64,000 nt of DNA from Latescibacteria bacterium UBA6620 (GCA_002433075.1 DJHM01000047.1:62001-126000), one strand, 5' to 3'. Shown: positions 19,355-28,447, numbered from the stretch's first letter. The notes: a model not told the origin generated them from the sequence alone. A program made the numbers and translations.

Positions 19355-20458
19355 CTACCATTCCGAGGACGGCTCGGCAACGGGGCCGTCGGGTACGGTC
19401 CTTCGCTGTAGACGGAAAACGTAGGCGAGGACCTCGGCGACGGCCTTGTAGAGCGCTTCGGGAATCTCCTGGCCGATCTCTGCGGCTTTGAAGAGGGCCT
19501 GACCCAGGGGCTTGTTTTCGACGATTGGTACGCCGCTTTCGCGAGCGACCTCCCTGATTTTCTGAGCGATCAGGTTCTGTCCCTTCGCCACGATGGCAGG
19601 CGCGGCCATGGTGGCCATGTCGTACTTGACCGCGACCGCGTAGTGCGTGGGATTGGTAATGACGACATCGGCTTCGGGCACTTCGGCCATCATGCGTCTG
19701 CGGGCGGCTTCCCGTTGCAGGCTTCGAATCCGCATCCTGACCTGGGGATCACCCTCGGTCTGCTTCTGCTCTTCTTTGACTTCCTGCTTGGTCATCCGAA
19801 TGCTCTGATTGAACTCCCACCGCTGGTAGGCGTAATCAAGGGCCGCCAGGATGAGCAGGACGATGGCGGTGCGGACACCCACCTTGACGATCATGGTCGT
19901 GATGTAGGTGAACGTGTCGGCGACGCCCACATCGACGAGCGTGGAGATGAGTGCCAGCTCTGGTGCGATCGTGACGTAACTGACGTAGCCTACGATCAGG
20001 ATCTTGAAGATGCCCTTGACGAGTTCGACGAGCGATCGCTTGGAGATGAGTCGCTTGGCACCCGCGATCGGGTCGAGGCGCTGGAGTTTCAGGTTCAATG
20101 CTTCCTCGTTCACCACGAATCCAACCTGACTCAGGCTGATGGCGAGTCCGGCGACCGACAGGAGCAGAAGCATGGGGCCGGTGACGGTAAAAAAGACCGT
20201 TCCCCACCGCACCATCAGGTTCCAGAGGGAGCTGGTCGTGATTTCGAATTTGTGGCTGTTGGTCAGGGTATCGACCGTAAACGAGCTCAGCCCCTCGTAC
20301 ATCGTGCTACCCAGCATCCACAGCCCACCCATGGCGGTGAGGAGCAGTGCGGCCGAGTTGAGCTCCTGGCTTCGGGCGACCTGCCCCTTGCGACGCGATT
20401 CTTCGCGACGTTTCGGTGTCGCCTGTTCGGTTTTTTCCTGAAAGGATTCTTCAGCCAT
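19355..20458 (-). CDS. flhB: Flagellar export switch protein FlhB
   Basis: 367 aa, the standard size. The N-terminus (EKTEQATPKRREESRRKGQV) is the family signature. Four membrane helices follow, then the cytosolic domain with the autocleavage site NPTH in ADVVITNPTHYAVAVKYD. Cleavage there switches export from rod/hook to filament substrates, in concert with FliK. It follows fliR with a 63-nt gap. Nothing unusual was seen. Confidence 0.97.
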   Translation of the reverse strand: MAEESFQEKTEQATPKRREESRRKGQVARSQELNSAALLLTAMGGLWMLGSTMYEGLSSFTVDTLTNSHKFEITTSSLWNLMVRWGTVFFTVTGPMLLLLSVAGLAISLSQVGFVVNEEALNLKLQRLDPIAGAKRLISKRSLVELVKGIFKILIVGYVSYVTIAPELALISTLVDVGVADTFTYITTMIVKVGVRTAIVLLILAALDYAYQRWEFNQSIRMTKQEVKEEQKQTEGDPQVRMRIRSLQREAARRRMMAEVPEADVVITNPTHYAVAVKYDMATMAAPAIVAKGQNLIAQKIREVARESGVPIVENKPLGQALFKAAEIGQEIPEALYKAVAEVLAYVFRLQRRTVPDGPVAEPSSEW

Positions 20459-20521
20459 GTTGAAGGGGGAAGTGAGAAGGGAGGAGGCAGAAGGGAATTC
20501 CGCTCCTCACGTCGTTCCTCT

Positions 20522-21307
20522 TTAGGGTGACATACGTGACAGCAGTGTGCTGAGATTCGGTCCCATGGTGTTGAACATCTTGACGAGTACCATCTGAAAG
20601 AGCGGCAGAGACAGGGCCAGCATGGCCATTCCGATGCCGATCTTGAGCGGGAATCCTACGATGAACACGTTCATCTGTGGCACGGTTCGGGCCACGATCC
20701 CGAGGGCGAGTGACGTGAGGAAGAGCGCGGTGATCACCGGAGCTGCGATCTGTATCGCCATGGTGAAGACCGCAGCTGTCATTTCGATGATCCCGGTGCC
20801 CACTGCTGCACTGAGCGAGATCCCGCCGATGGGGACCATGTCAAAGCTCTTGGACAAGGCCTGAAGAAGAATGTGGTGGCCGTCAATGATCAGAAAGGTG
20901 ATGATGGCGATCAGGTTCTTGAACGTACCGATGATCGAGATCTGCTCGGGAGACAGAGGGTCGATGATGTTCACGACACCAAAGCCGATGTCGATGCCGA
21001 TGACCTCTCCTGCGAACTGAACCGCAAAAAAGACCAGGCGAGCGACGAAACCGAACAGCATGCCCAGAACGAGCTCCTTGGCCGCGACGAGCACGTAAGA
21101 GACGAGATCGGTTACGGGTTCGATCGTGACGGGTACCGCTGCGAACAGGGTCATGGCGATCATCAAGGACAGGCCAGCTTTGGTCTGCCCGATGAGGGCA
21201 CGATGCCCGAAGAACGGGCTTACCCCGACGATGCCTATGACGCGCACGAAGACCAGCATGAAAATCTGGAACTGCGCGACCGAGACATCCATCCAGGTGG
21301 TGTTCAT
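20522..21307 (-). CDS. fliR: Flagellar export protein FliR
   Basis: 261 aa integral membrane protein with six hydrophobic segments and the FliR hallmark near the N-terminus (VRVIGIVGVSPFFGHRALI). It forms part of the FliPQR export-gate core. The start lies 3 nt after the fliQ stop, so the genes are translationally linked. Length and order are typical. Confidence 0.96.
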   Translation of the reverse strand: MNTTWMDVSVAQFQIFMLVFVRVIGIVGVSPFFGHRALIGQTKAGLSLMIAMTLFAAVPVTIEPVTDLVSYVLVAAKELVLGMLFGFVARLVFFAVQFAGEVIGIDIGFGVVNIIDPLSPEQISIIGTFKNLIAIITFLIIDGHHILLQALSKSFDMVPIGGISLSAAVGTGIIEMTAAVFTMAIQIAAPVITALFLTSLALGIVARTVPQMNVFIVGFPLKIGIGMAMLALSLPLFQMVLVKMFNTMGPNLSTLLSRMSP

Positions 21308-21310
21308 GGA

Positions 21311-21580
21311 TCAGCTCGCGAGCGTCGGAATCCGTGCGATCAGCGCGTGCATGAAGTCGAGCATCTTCTGAAGCATCCACGGAAGCGCGGCCATGAGTGC
21401 GATCGAGACGGCCAGGATCTTCGGGATGAAGGTCAGGGTGACTTCGTGAATCTGCGTCACCGCCTGCATAATGCTTATCCCCAAACCGACGATCAGCCCC
21501 GCGACGAGCATGGGTGCCGAGATCAGCAACATCAGCGAGATGGCCTCTTTTCCGAGGTGAACGACGAAATCGGGGGTCAT
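21311..21580 (-). CDS. fliQ: Flagellar export protein FliQ
   Basis: 89 aa with two membrane helices (EAISLMLLISAPMLVAGLIV and ILAVSIALMAALPWM), a perfect fit for FliQ. The frame is open to 21622, but the ATG at 21580 has GGGAGGGG just upstream and gives the usual MTPDFVVHLGKEA beginning. It sits between fliP and fliR as in nearly all flagellar clusters. A gap of 117 nt separates it from fliP. Confidence 0.95.
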   Translation of the reverse strand: MTPDFVVHLGKEAISLMLLISAPMLVAGLIVGLGISIMQAVTQIHEVTLTFIPKILAVSIALMAALPWMLQKMLDFMHALIARIPTLAS

Positions 21581-21697
21581 TCTTCCCCTCCCATCCCAGC
21601 CTCGAGCGGGGAAACGGGGCACCCAGAGAGCAGGGGAGGGTGCGCCACGTAGATGTTGCGTGTCAGATGATCCAAGTGTGATCCGATCGTGGCCGAG

Positions 21698-22450
21698 TCA
21701 TTGGAAGCTGGTGACGATGGACTGAACGATGAGATGCCATCCGTCCACAAGCACGAAGAGCAGGATCTTGAATGGCAGGGAAACCGTCACAGGCGGCAAC
21801 ATCATCATGCCCATGGAGAGCAGCGTACTCGATACGACCATGTCGATGATGATGAACGGGATGAAGAGGACGAAGCTGATCTGGAACGCTGTCTTGAGTT
21901 CGCTGATGACAAAACTTGGAATCAGGACGCGATTGCTCAGCTCGTCGACATTCGCGGGCCGGGGGCTGCGAGACAGTTTTGTGAAGAGCGCAAGGTCCTT
22001 CTCGCGAGTGTTGTTGAGCATGAATCTCCGGATTGGCTTCATCGCAAGATCGAGAGCAGCCTCGTGATCGATCTGCTCCTCGGTGTAAGGGACGATCGCG
22101 TCGTCGTAGACCCGTTCCCACGTCGGGCCCATGACGAACATCGTGAGGAAAAGGGACAGACCGACGATCAGCTGGGTCGGCGGGATCTGCTGGGTTCCGA
22201 TGGCCATTCTGAGGAATGAAAGCACGACGACGATTCGGGTAAACGAGGTGAGCATGATGAGAATCGCGGGTGCGAGCGTCAGGATGGTAAGCAGGAACAG
22301 AATCTCGATCGTGACCGAGACGTCCTCCGCTGTGGAGGCTTCTCCCACTTCGAGACTGATGCGAGGCAGGCCCTGCGCCATTGCCTCGCCTGCCTGAACC
22401 AGCAGAGCGACGATGCCGAGGAACAGCATCAGGATCAGTCGGCGGTTCAA
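21698..22450 (-). CDS. fliP: Flagellar export protein FliP
   Basis: 250 aa. A cleavable signal peptide (LILMLFLGIVALLVQAGEAMA) is followed by the strongly conserved segments LTLAPAILIMLTSFTRIVVV and LRMAIGTQQIPPTQLIVG and two C-terminal membrane helices (FIPFIIIDMVVSSTLLSMGM). FliP forms the pentameric entry of the export gate. Its ATG overlaps the fliO stop (ATGA), indicating coupled translation. Confidence 0.97.
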   Translation of the reverse strand: MNRRLILMLFLGIVALLVQAGEAMAQGLPRISLEVGEASTAEDVSVTIEILFLLTILTLAPAILIMLTSFTRIVVVLSFLRMAIGTQQIPPTQLIVGLSLFLTMFVMGPTWERVYDDAIVPYTEEQIDHEAALDLAMKPIRRFMLNNTREKDLALFTKLSRSPRPANVDELSNRVLIPSFVISELKTAFQISFVLFIPFIIIDMVVSSTLLSMGMMMLPPVTVSLPFKILLFVLVDGWHLIVQSIVTSFQ

Positions 22451-23028
22451 TTGGCCACCTGCTTCCCGTCGAACCGGGCCTTGACGCTGTCGAACACGGA
22501 CGCAAAGGCAGCCGTCCGGGATCCCCCCGGGGGCGGATAGGCTTCGAGCATCTCTTCGAGGTCCAGTTCAGTGAGTGTCGTGACTTGCTGATCGGTGACG
22601 CCCAAAGCAAGGGCTTTGCCGCCGACTTGAACGACGTAGACCGCACGCTTGGGTGCGAGGAAAGCTCGTTCGAGTACACGAATCTGTCCGCGGTTCCCGC
22701 TTCCCGAAGACTCGGGAGAGAGACGCTTCATGACCTGAACCGCGCCCCAGATCAGGGCAATGACAGCGAAGAGCGAAAGAAGGGTTCTGAGTAGCAACCC
22801 GTAGGTATCGGGAAGCTCGATTCCGGGTGTGAGGACGTCTGTGACAACAAGGCGAGCGGCGTGAGCGGAATCAGGCCAGCCCGCGGCCAATTCGGGGACC
22901 GTTTGAGGGCCAGCTGACAGGCTGCTGGATTGGGCCAGCGAATCGCTCTGTGCCTCTTCGGCGAATGCGGGCAGAGTGCCTGCGTAGGAGGCCGCGAGGA
23001 GGACGACAAGTATGATGAATCGCTTCAT
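22447..23028 (-). CDS. fliO: Flagellar assembly protein FliO
   Basis: 193 aa. The ATG at 23028 with AGGAG 8 nt upstream gives a signal peptide (FIILVVLLAASYAGTLPAFA). A periplasmic segment, one membrane helix (TLLSLFAVIALIWGAVQVM) and the small cytosolic FliO domain (IRVLERAFLAPKRAVYVVQV) follow. FliO assists assembly of the FliP ring. It is the first gene after a 294-nt gap that holds a sigma-54 promoter. Confidence 0.92.
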   Translation of the reverse strand: MKRFIILVVLLAASYAGTLPAFAEEAQSDSLAQSSSLSAGPQTVPELAAGWPDSAHAARLVVTDVLTPGIELPDTYGLLLRTLLSLFAVIALIWGAVQVMKRLSPESSGSGNRGQIRVLERAFLAPKRAVYVVQVGGKALALGVTDQQVTTLTELDLEEMLEAYPPPGGSRTAAFASVFDSVKARFDGKQVAN

Positions 23029-23071
23029 GGTGTGACTCCTGGTGCGTTCGATTGGACTCCCAACACCAAGG

Positions 23072-23087
23072 AGCAACGCATATGCCA
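23072..23087 (-). promoter_or_regulatory. Sigma-54 promoter upstream of fliO
   Basis: On the - strand the sequence is TGGCATATGCGTTGCT, against the consensus TGGYACRN4TTGCW. GG and GC are exactly 10 nt apart and all fixed positions but one match. It lies 44 nt before the fliO ATG, leaving room for transcription start and SD. Confidence 0.8.
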
Positions 23088-23124
23088 CACACAAAGCGGG
23101 GGGCGGCCCAAAGGGACCCACCCC

Positions 23125-23163
23125 ATCTCAACCCCGGGGACGGAAAGAACACGGGGTTGAGAT
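23125..23163. repeat. Inverted repeat in the fliN-fliO gap
   Basis: Perfect 12-bp arms ATCTCAACCCCG (23125-23136) and CGGGGTTGAGAT (23152-23163) with a 15-nt spacer, placed between the putative enhancer element and the sigma-54 promoter of fliO. No T-run follows on either strand. It may be a weak terminator for fliN or a protein-binding site. Confidence 0.5.
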
Positions 23164-23177
23164 ATAAACTTAAATAA

Positions 23178-23197
23178 CTGTTAATAAATGTCTTATG
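23178..23197. promoter_or_regulatory. Putative enhancer element, copy 1 (fliO)
   Basis: CTGTTAATAAATGTCTTATG, an AT-rich 20-mer in a GC-rich genome. It matches a second copy at 38075 in 18 of 20 positions and lies about 90 bp upstream of the fliO sigma-54 promoter. It holds a small dyad, ATAA-N5-TTAT. The position fits an upstream activating site for an NtrC-family regulator. Confidence 0.55.
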
Positions 23198-23322
23198 TGG
23201 ATCTATTCGATGCCGGGCGCATCCATCCCCGGAGGAGGGGGGCTTTTCACAGGGTCAGGCCCCGTCAGGGCAACTTTTTCCCTCCCGGCGGTTCTTTCCG
23301 GGGGTCTGGATAGCACTCTCGA

Positions 23323-23904
23323 TCAGACCCGGCGGACTGGAACAGGCTGGATGTCAGTGATCCGTACTCCGAAGTTTTCCGCGATGACCACGACTTCACC
23401 GCGTGCATAGTGCTTGTTGTTGACGAGCACGTCGACCGGTTCGCCAGACACCTTTTCGAGTTCGATCAGGGATCCCTCCGTCCAGTGCAGGAGGGTCTCG
23501 ATATTTTCGACGGCGTTGCCCAACTCGATGGAGACGGAGAGCTTAACGTCGAGGATGCGCTTGAGGTTGTCGGGTGAGACATCCTCTGGTAGATCGCCGA
23601 GGGCGCCAACTGCCGAGGCAGCGACTTCCGTCGAGGCACCGGTTTCGGCCGCCATGGCCTGGATCATCTGATCCTCCATGGGTGCCGAGGCCGTGTCTGC
23701 TTCGCCTGCCTCTCCTCCGGCCATTTCCTCCTGCATGGCCTTCAGTATTTCCTCATCGAAGCCAGCCGCGTCATCGTCCGCCGCTTCGGGTTCGGCTTCC
23801 GCCTCACCCTCGGCAGCTTCTCCGCCTTCATCGCCGCCAGCTTCCTCTTCCATCATTCGCATCATCTCTTCAGCGACATCGTCTTCCGAGTTTTTTTCAG
23901 CCAT
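23323..23904 (-). CDS. fliN: Flagellar motor switch protein FliN
   Basis: 193 aa. The C-terminal SpoA domain (about 115-190; LDVKLSVSIELGNAVENIET, then VDVLVNNKHYARGEVVVIAE and FGVRITDI) is a clear FliN. The N-terminal 100 residues are extremely Glu/Ala/Asp-rich and probably disordered. FliN forms the lower C-ring with FliM and docks FliH. fliM, normally directly upstream, is absent here; the neighbour is a second motB. Confidence 0.92.
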   Translation of the reverse strand: MAEKNSEDDVAEEMMRMMEEEAGGDEGGEAAEGEAEAEPEAADDDAAGFDEEILKAMQEEMAGGEAGEADTASAPMEDQMIQAMAAETGASTEVAASAVGALGDLPEDVSPDNLKRILDVKLSVSIELGNAVENIETLLHWTEGSLIELEKVSGEPVDVLVNNKHYARGEVVVIAENFGVRITDIQPVPVRRV

Positions 23905-23919
23905 GGTTATGTCCTTGGG

Positions 23920-24717
23920 CTATTCTGGTGTGTCGGTCTGAGGCCGGTCCCGACCGTCGATGCTGATCCCTTCGTCCTCAATCCGGTTGTAAATCCTGGC
24001 CGGTGTGACGCCACGCTCGTTCATGTAGCGTATGTGAATTTCGACCCGCCTGTTCTTGACCATGTTTTCTTCAGTGTTGTTGGGGGCGAGAGGTTGGTAC
24101 TCGCTGTAGCCGGTGATGGATACCCGCTGCGGTGAAACGTTGTGGCGGTCGATGAAGTACCGACCGACAGCCAATGCCCGCATCCCCGAAAGCTCCCAGT
24201 TCGATGCGAACCGAGGCGTATTTACCGGGCGCGTGTCCGTATGTCCCTGGATATTGACGTGATTTGGTAGAGGCTCGATCGCCTTGCCGACCGCATCGAG
24301 GACGAGGGCCGCACTCTCCTTGATGTTGGCATCCGCGGAGTCGAAGAAAAGCCTGTCGGATATGCGAATGATGATCCCGGCGGTCGATTCTTCGAGGTGG
24401 ACGTCACCCTGCAGTCCGGCTTCCTCGACGGCGTGTTCAAGCTCCTGACCGGCTTTGTTCATCATTTCGGCCTGGGACAGATTCCCCTCCGTCTTGGGCA
24501 TGGACTGCCTGATGGGCAAGCTCAGTTCCGGCTGGCCGCTCAGGACACCCAGAGCGCCCTGCAATGCGCCCATGGCGTGCTGGAAGCTCTGGATGTTCGT
24601 GGATGAAAAGGATAGAAGCAGCACGAAGAAGGTGAGCAACAGCGACATGAGGTCGCCGAAGGTCGCCAGCCATCCGGGCAGCCCTTCCGGGCAGTCTTCT
24701 TCTTTGATCATGGCCAT
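23920..24717 (-). CDS. MotB-type stator protein, second copy
   Basis: 265 aa. The short cytosolic start (MIKEEDCPEGLPGWLATFGD) leads into one membrane helix with the ion-binding Asp (FGDLMSLLLTFFVLLLSF), a plug/linker, and an OmpA-like peptidoglycan-binding domain (IQGHTDTRPVNTPRFASNWE, NRRVEIHI). It is clearly paralogous to the adjacent MotB (24733), with near-identical N-termini but diverged plug and OmpA domains. It lies 15 nt downstream of that gene. Whether it forms its own stator with the single MotA or a mixed one cannot be told. Confidence 0.9.
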   Translation of the reverse strand: MAMIKEEDCPEGLPGWLATFGDLMSLLLTFFVLLLSFSSTNIQSFQHAMGALQGALGVLSGQPELSLPIRQSMPKTEGNLSQAEMMNKAGQELEHAVEEAGLQGDVHLEESTAGIIIRISDRLFFDSADANIKESAALVLDAVGKAIEPLPNHVNIQGHTDTRPVNTPRFASNWELSGMRALAVGRYFIDRHNVSPQRVSITGYSEYQPLAPNNTEENMVKNRRVEIHIRYMNERGVTPARIYNRIEDEGISIDGRDRPQTDTPE

Positions 24718-24732
24718 AGATGGGTCTCCCTG

Positions 24733-25602
24733 CTATTCCCAGCTACGTTTTTGCAAGATGGGCGTTCCTGACTCACGCTCACCTTCGACTTCGTTCTGCT
24801 TGAAGGCCTCGGCGATAATCTCGAGATTGCCGTCGGACTCGCCCGCGTAGACGACGTGGATTTCCACCCTGCGGTTTCGCGCGCGCCCCGCTTCAGTCGT
24901 GTTAGGCTCCAGGGGGCGATATTCGCCGTAGCCTTCGGCCGAAACACGCTTGGGATAGACCCCGATGTTTTCGACGCGGCCAGGAATGGACTGGATTTCT
25001 TCCAGAGCCAGCCTACTGTCGTCGTCGGGAGCGATCAGGTAGCGGACAACGCTGACCGCACGCTGATAAGACAGTTCCCAGTTCGAGCCGTATCGGCCTC
25101 GACTGATGGGTTGATTGTCGGTATGACCCTGCACGACGACTTCGTTCGGCAGAAGCTTCAGCAGCATGACAATCTTGTCGAGCACGGGTTTAATGTCTCT
25201 GCTCAGCACGGCGCCCCCGATGTTGTAGAGGACGGGCGTCTGGATCCGAATGACGAGACTGCTCGCTGTACCTTCGAGGGAGATGTCGCCTTCGAACCCC
25301 TCGTCGGTCAGGGATTTCTCGAGCTCCTCGGCAGACTTTCGGATATTCTGCGACTGAGCGACGCTGCCGCGTACCATGGGCATGGCCACGCGAATCGGCT
25401 GGCTCAGCTCCGGCTCAGAATCGAAAACACCTAGAGACGCGCGCAGCGATCCCATCGCCTTGTTGAACTTGACCTCCTCCGTGGAGGAGAAGGACAGCAG
25501 CAGGACGAAGAATGTGAGCAAGAGGGACATGAGATCCCCGAAGGTTGCCAGCCAACCGGGCAGGCCCTCCGGGCACTCATCGTCTTTGATCATCTTCGGC
25601 AA
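24733..25602 (-). CDS. motB: Flagellar stator protein MotB
   Basis: 289 aa. The TTG at 25602 is kept because AAGGAG lies 7 nt upstream; an ATG three codons later lacks a spaced SD. The membrane helix carries the ion-channel Asp (FGDLMSLLLTFFVLLLSF). The OmpA-like domain (VVQGHTDNQPISRGRYGSNW ... RNRRVEIHVVY) binds peptidoglycan and has an insertion (about 185-205) compared with its paralogue. It follows motA directly, so it is the canonical partner. Confidence 0.95.
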   Translation of the reverse strand: MPKMIKDDECPEGLPGWLATFGDLMSLLLTFFVLLLSFSSTEEVKFNKAMGSLRASLGVFDSEPELSQPIRVAMPMVRGSVAQSQNIRKSAEELEKSLTDEGFEGDISLEGTASSLVIRIQTPVLYNIGGAVLSRDIKPVLDKIVMLLKLLPNEVVVQGHTDNQPISRGRYGSNWELSYQRAVSVVRYLIAPDDDSRLALEEIQSIPGRVENIGVYPKRVSAEGYGEYRPLEPNTTEAGRARNRRVEIHVVYAGESDGNLEIIAEAFKQNEVEGERESGTPILQKRSWE

Positions 25603-25604
25603 GC

Positions 25605-26378
25605 TTATTCTCCTTCGTCTTCACCGGCCGGTCGCAGAGATGGCGCGATGAAGGTCGCGAGCTTCTGCTCGACGATCCGCGGGTTGTCACCCGACTGGAT
25701 GGACATAATGCCTTCCATGATCATCCGCTTCTGTAGCAGCTCTTCAGCGGATCGGATCTTGAGCTTGCCGGAAATCGGTATGAAGATCAGGTTCGCGACG
25801 ACGGCGCCGTAGAACGTGGTGATCAGGGCGGTCGCCATACCGGGCCCGAGTGCAGACGGATCGTCCAGATTCTGAAGCATGTTCACGAGTCCGACGAGGG
25901 TTCCGATCATTCCGAAAGCCGGGCCGGCCGAACCCATGTAGGTAAAGATGTTCGCTCCCGCCTTGTGGCGCTCCTCGACGAAGGAAAGCTCCGTTTCCAG
26001 GATGGTCTGAATCAACTCAGGCTCGGTTCCGTCGACGGCAAGACGAATCCCGGTCGACATGAAGGCATCGTCGATTTCCTGACCGGCCTGTTCGAGAGCC
26101 AGAATGCCTTCCCGTCTAGCCGTTTCAGCGAAACCAACGATTTTCTCGATCAGCTCGGACGAAGGCAGGCTGGTCCAGAAGAACGCCTTCATCCCAACGC
26201 TCACGAGCCCGACCATCTGCTGAAGCGGATGGTTGATGAGGGTCCCTGCGACGGTCCCCCCGAGCGTGATCAGCAGGGACGGCGTGTCGATGAACGCCGA
26301 AAGCTGACCCCCGTTCAAGATGCCCATAACGATGAGCGTGAAGCCGGCAATGAGGCCGACGATGGTTGTAATGTCCAT
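25605..26378 (-). CDS. motA: Flagellar stator protein MotA
   Basis: 257 aa. It has four membrane helices with the MotA/PomA pattern: helix 1 ITTIVGLIAGFTLIVMGIL, a cytosolic loop with the charged stretch that contacts FliG, and helices 3-4 with the GSAGPAFGMIGTLVGLVNML signature and MATALITTFYGAVVANLIF. Length fits PomA-type proteins, but sodium versus proton use cannot be decided. It is preceded by flbD with a 51-nt gap. Confidence 0.96.
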   Translation of the reverse strand: MDITTIVGLIAGFTLIVMGILNGGQLSAFIDTPSLLITLGGTVAGTLINHPLQQMVGLVSVGMKAFFWTSLPSSELIEKIVGFAETARREGILALEQAGQEIDDAFMSTGIRLAVDGTEPELIQTILETELSFVEERHKAGANIFTYMGSAGPAFGMIGTLVGLVNMLQNLDDPSALGPGMATALITTFYGAVVANLIFIPISGKLKIRSAEELLQKRMIMEGIMSIQSGDNPRIVEQKLATFIAPSLRPAGEDEGE

Positions 26379-26429
26379 GGTTACATCACCCCTTTAGGTG
26401 CAATGTGTACAAGAGCGCGGCGTTCGTGT

Positions 26430-26636
26430 TCATCGCGAACGGACCTCCGGGGTGGGCTGGAGAGCTCGTCTCTTGTATTCTACGACTTTACCGATGATGT
26501 CGTCTATGGAATCCTTGGCGAGGACCTTGCGGCCCGTCGTCAGGGTGACGATGGTGTCGGGGGTGGCTTCAAGAAATTCGATCATATCGGCATTCACGAC
26601 AAGGACTGTGTTGTTCAACCGCGTGATCTTGATCAT
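26430..26636 (-). CDS. flbD: FlbD/SwrD small flagellar protein
   Basis: 68 aa, beginning MIKITRLNNTVLVVNADMIE and continuing IVTLTTGRKVLAKDSIDDII, the typical FlbD (SwrD) family pattern. In Bacillus the homologue boosts stator power. Its place between flgE and motA is conserved across phyla. Confidence 0.93.
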   Translation of the reverse strand: MIKITRLNNTVLVVNADMIEFLEATPDTIVTLTTGRKVLAKDSIDDIIGKVVEYKRRALQPTPEVRSR

Positions 26637-26713
26637 CTGAAGGTCCCCCTTGAGGCGTTTGCCTCGCGGATTTGGGCTAACGCTATTAAACCGGCGTGGG
26701 CGTCAGGCTACGA

Positions 26714-28447
26714 TTACTGCTTGAGGTTGACCGTCTCGGCCAGGATCTCGTCGGTCGTGGTCACCACACGCGCGTTGGCCTGAAAGCCACGCTGCGTGAT
26801 TATCAGATCAGTCAGCTCCCGTGCCATGTCGACGTTCGACAACTCGAGGGCACCCGAGATGATCTGAATGGCCCCCGGTTCTTCCCGGAGGTCCTTCAGC
26901 ACGGGGGTCCCCGTGTTCTCCGTCTCGGTGAACAGGTTGCCGCCCTCTCGGTCCAGACCGCCTTCGTTCGGGAAGGAGGCGAGCACGATCTTGCCGAGCT
27001 CCTGGGTCAGACCGTTGCTGAACCGGCCTTCGACCACTCCGTCCGTACCGATGAAGACGGTTTCGAGGCTACCGGCCGAGCGACCGTTCTGACGCACAAC
27101 CGCCACGCTGGAGGGCGAGGCGAACTGCGTGAGCCCGGTGATACCGTCTTCCGGCGAGCCCTTGAGGTCGAATGTAAGCTGCCCGACATCTGGCAGGTCG
27201 ATCGTCACCTGGGCTGACCGGTCCGTGGCCGCCGAGTTGATGTCGAACCCGCGCGTTCCGGGCTGGATGGCCAAAGCGGCTCCGCCGGCGTCCAGAATCT
27301 GACCGGTGGCGTTGACCGAAAAGGGCACGAAGTCACGTGGCGGCCCGTCCGGGTTGAACGTGACGTGGCCGCGGGACCCGTCCGTGGGTGTGCGGTTGTC
27401 GACCAGGACTTCATACAGCCACGTTCGGGGGAGGGACTGCTTGGTGAACGTAACCGTCATGTTGTGTGCGCCACCCTCGGTGTCGAACACCGTCGTGGAC
27501 ACGCGTTGGACGTTCGTTGATGTCGGCGTGAGACCGCTATCGCTGCCGTCATCAATCAGCTGGGCGTCCAGCGTGAAGCCTGTGTGGATGTTCCCACTCG
27601 AATCTGTGATTTCGAGCTTACCCGTCGCATCGAGTGCGGCGGTGAAGGTGTCGGTCTGGCCTGCACTGAAGGCGGTTCCGACGTCCGTCAAGAACGCCGT
27701 GATCGTATCACCCGCAGCGAACGTATACGTGCCGTCGAAAGCGGTGCCATCGGCTCGCGTTCCCGAGAACACGAGCTGATCGGCAGCAGTCAGGGCCAGG
27801 TCGACCTGCGACAGGTCGTTGATGGCCGTTCCTCCGACAGCGGCGACGCCTGTCACCGCACTGGCGAACAGCGTTTCGTGCGTAAGGCTGGTCGTCTCAG
27901 CCGGATCGAGGTTACCCGAGAGGTTCACGAAAGAAGACGCGGAACCGGGGATCTCTTTTTCCAGCCCGATTTGGACATCCTGGAGGTCCGACGTAGCCGT
28001 GGTGTCGAAGCTGCCGTCGATCGCCACGTTGCCCTGGACGATCATCCCGTTGCTGGGATTCACGAGGCGTCCTTCACCATCGAAGGAGAAGCTGCCGTCA
28101 CGTGTGTAGAAATTGTTGTTGCTGGCGTCGCGGAGGATGAACATCGCATCCCCATCGATGGCCAGATCCGTGACGCGGTCCGTCGTGGCGATAGTGCCCT
28201 GGGCGAAGTTGGTGTCAATGCTCTTGAGACGGACACCCGTTCCGGCCTGGACAGGGTTCGTGCCTGACGTCGAACCTTGCGGTCTGGTTGCCGCTTCGAT
28301 CGTCTGAGCCAGAAGCTCCTCGAAGTTGGCTCGCCGCGTCTTGAATCCTGTCGTGTTGATGTTCGCGATGTTGTCGGCCACCACGTTCGTGCGCGTCTGG
28401 TGAACCTGGATGCCCGACAACCCGGTGAACAATGAGTTAAGAGACAT
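26714..28447 (-). CDS. flgE: Flagellar hook protein FlgE
   Basis: 577 aa. The N-terminus MSLNSLFTGLSGIQVHQTRT, with DNIANINTTGFKTRRANFEE, and the C-terminus VDMARELTDLIITQRGFQAN are the rod/hook family ends. The middle (about 200-480) forms the exposed hook domains and explains the large size. SD AAGGAGG lies 10 nt before the ATG. It follows a 210-nt gap that carries a GC-rich hairpin. It builds the hook with cap protein FlgD, coded upstream. Confidence 0.95.
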   Translation of the reverse strand: MSLNSLFTGLSGIQVHQTRTNVVADNIANINTTGFKTRRANFEELLAQTIEAATRPQGSTSGTNPVQAGTGVRLKSIDTNFAQGTIATTDRVTDLAIDGDAMFILRDASNNNFYTRDGSFSFDGEGRLVNPSNGMIVQGNVAIDGSFDTTATSDLQDVQIGLEKEIPGSASSFVNLSGNLDPAETTSLTHETLFASAVTGVAAVGGTAINDLSQVDLALTAADQLVFSGTRADGTAFDGTYTFAAGDTITAFLTDVGTAFSAGQTDTFTAALDATGKLEITDSSGNIHTGFTLDAQLIDDGSDSGLTPTSTNVQRVSTTVFDTEGGAHNMTVTFTKQSLPRTWLYEVLVDNRTPTDGSRGHVTFNPDGPPRDFVPFSVNATGQILDAGGAALAIQPGTRGFDINSAATDRSAQVTIDLPDVGQLTFDLKGSPEDGITGLTQFASPSSVAVVRQNGRSAGSLETVFIGTDGVVEGRFSNGLTQELGKIVLASFPNEGGLDREGGNLFTETENTGTPVLKDLREEPGAIQIISGALELSNVDMARELTDLIITQRGFQANARVVTTTDEILAETVNLKQ

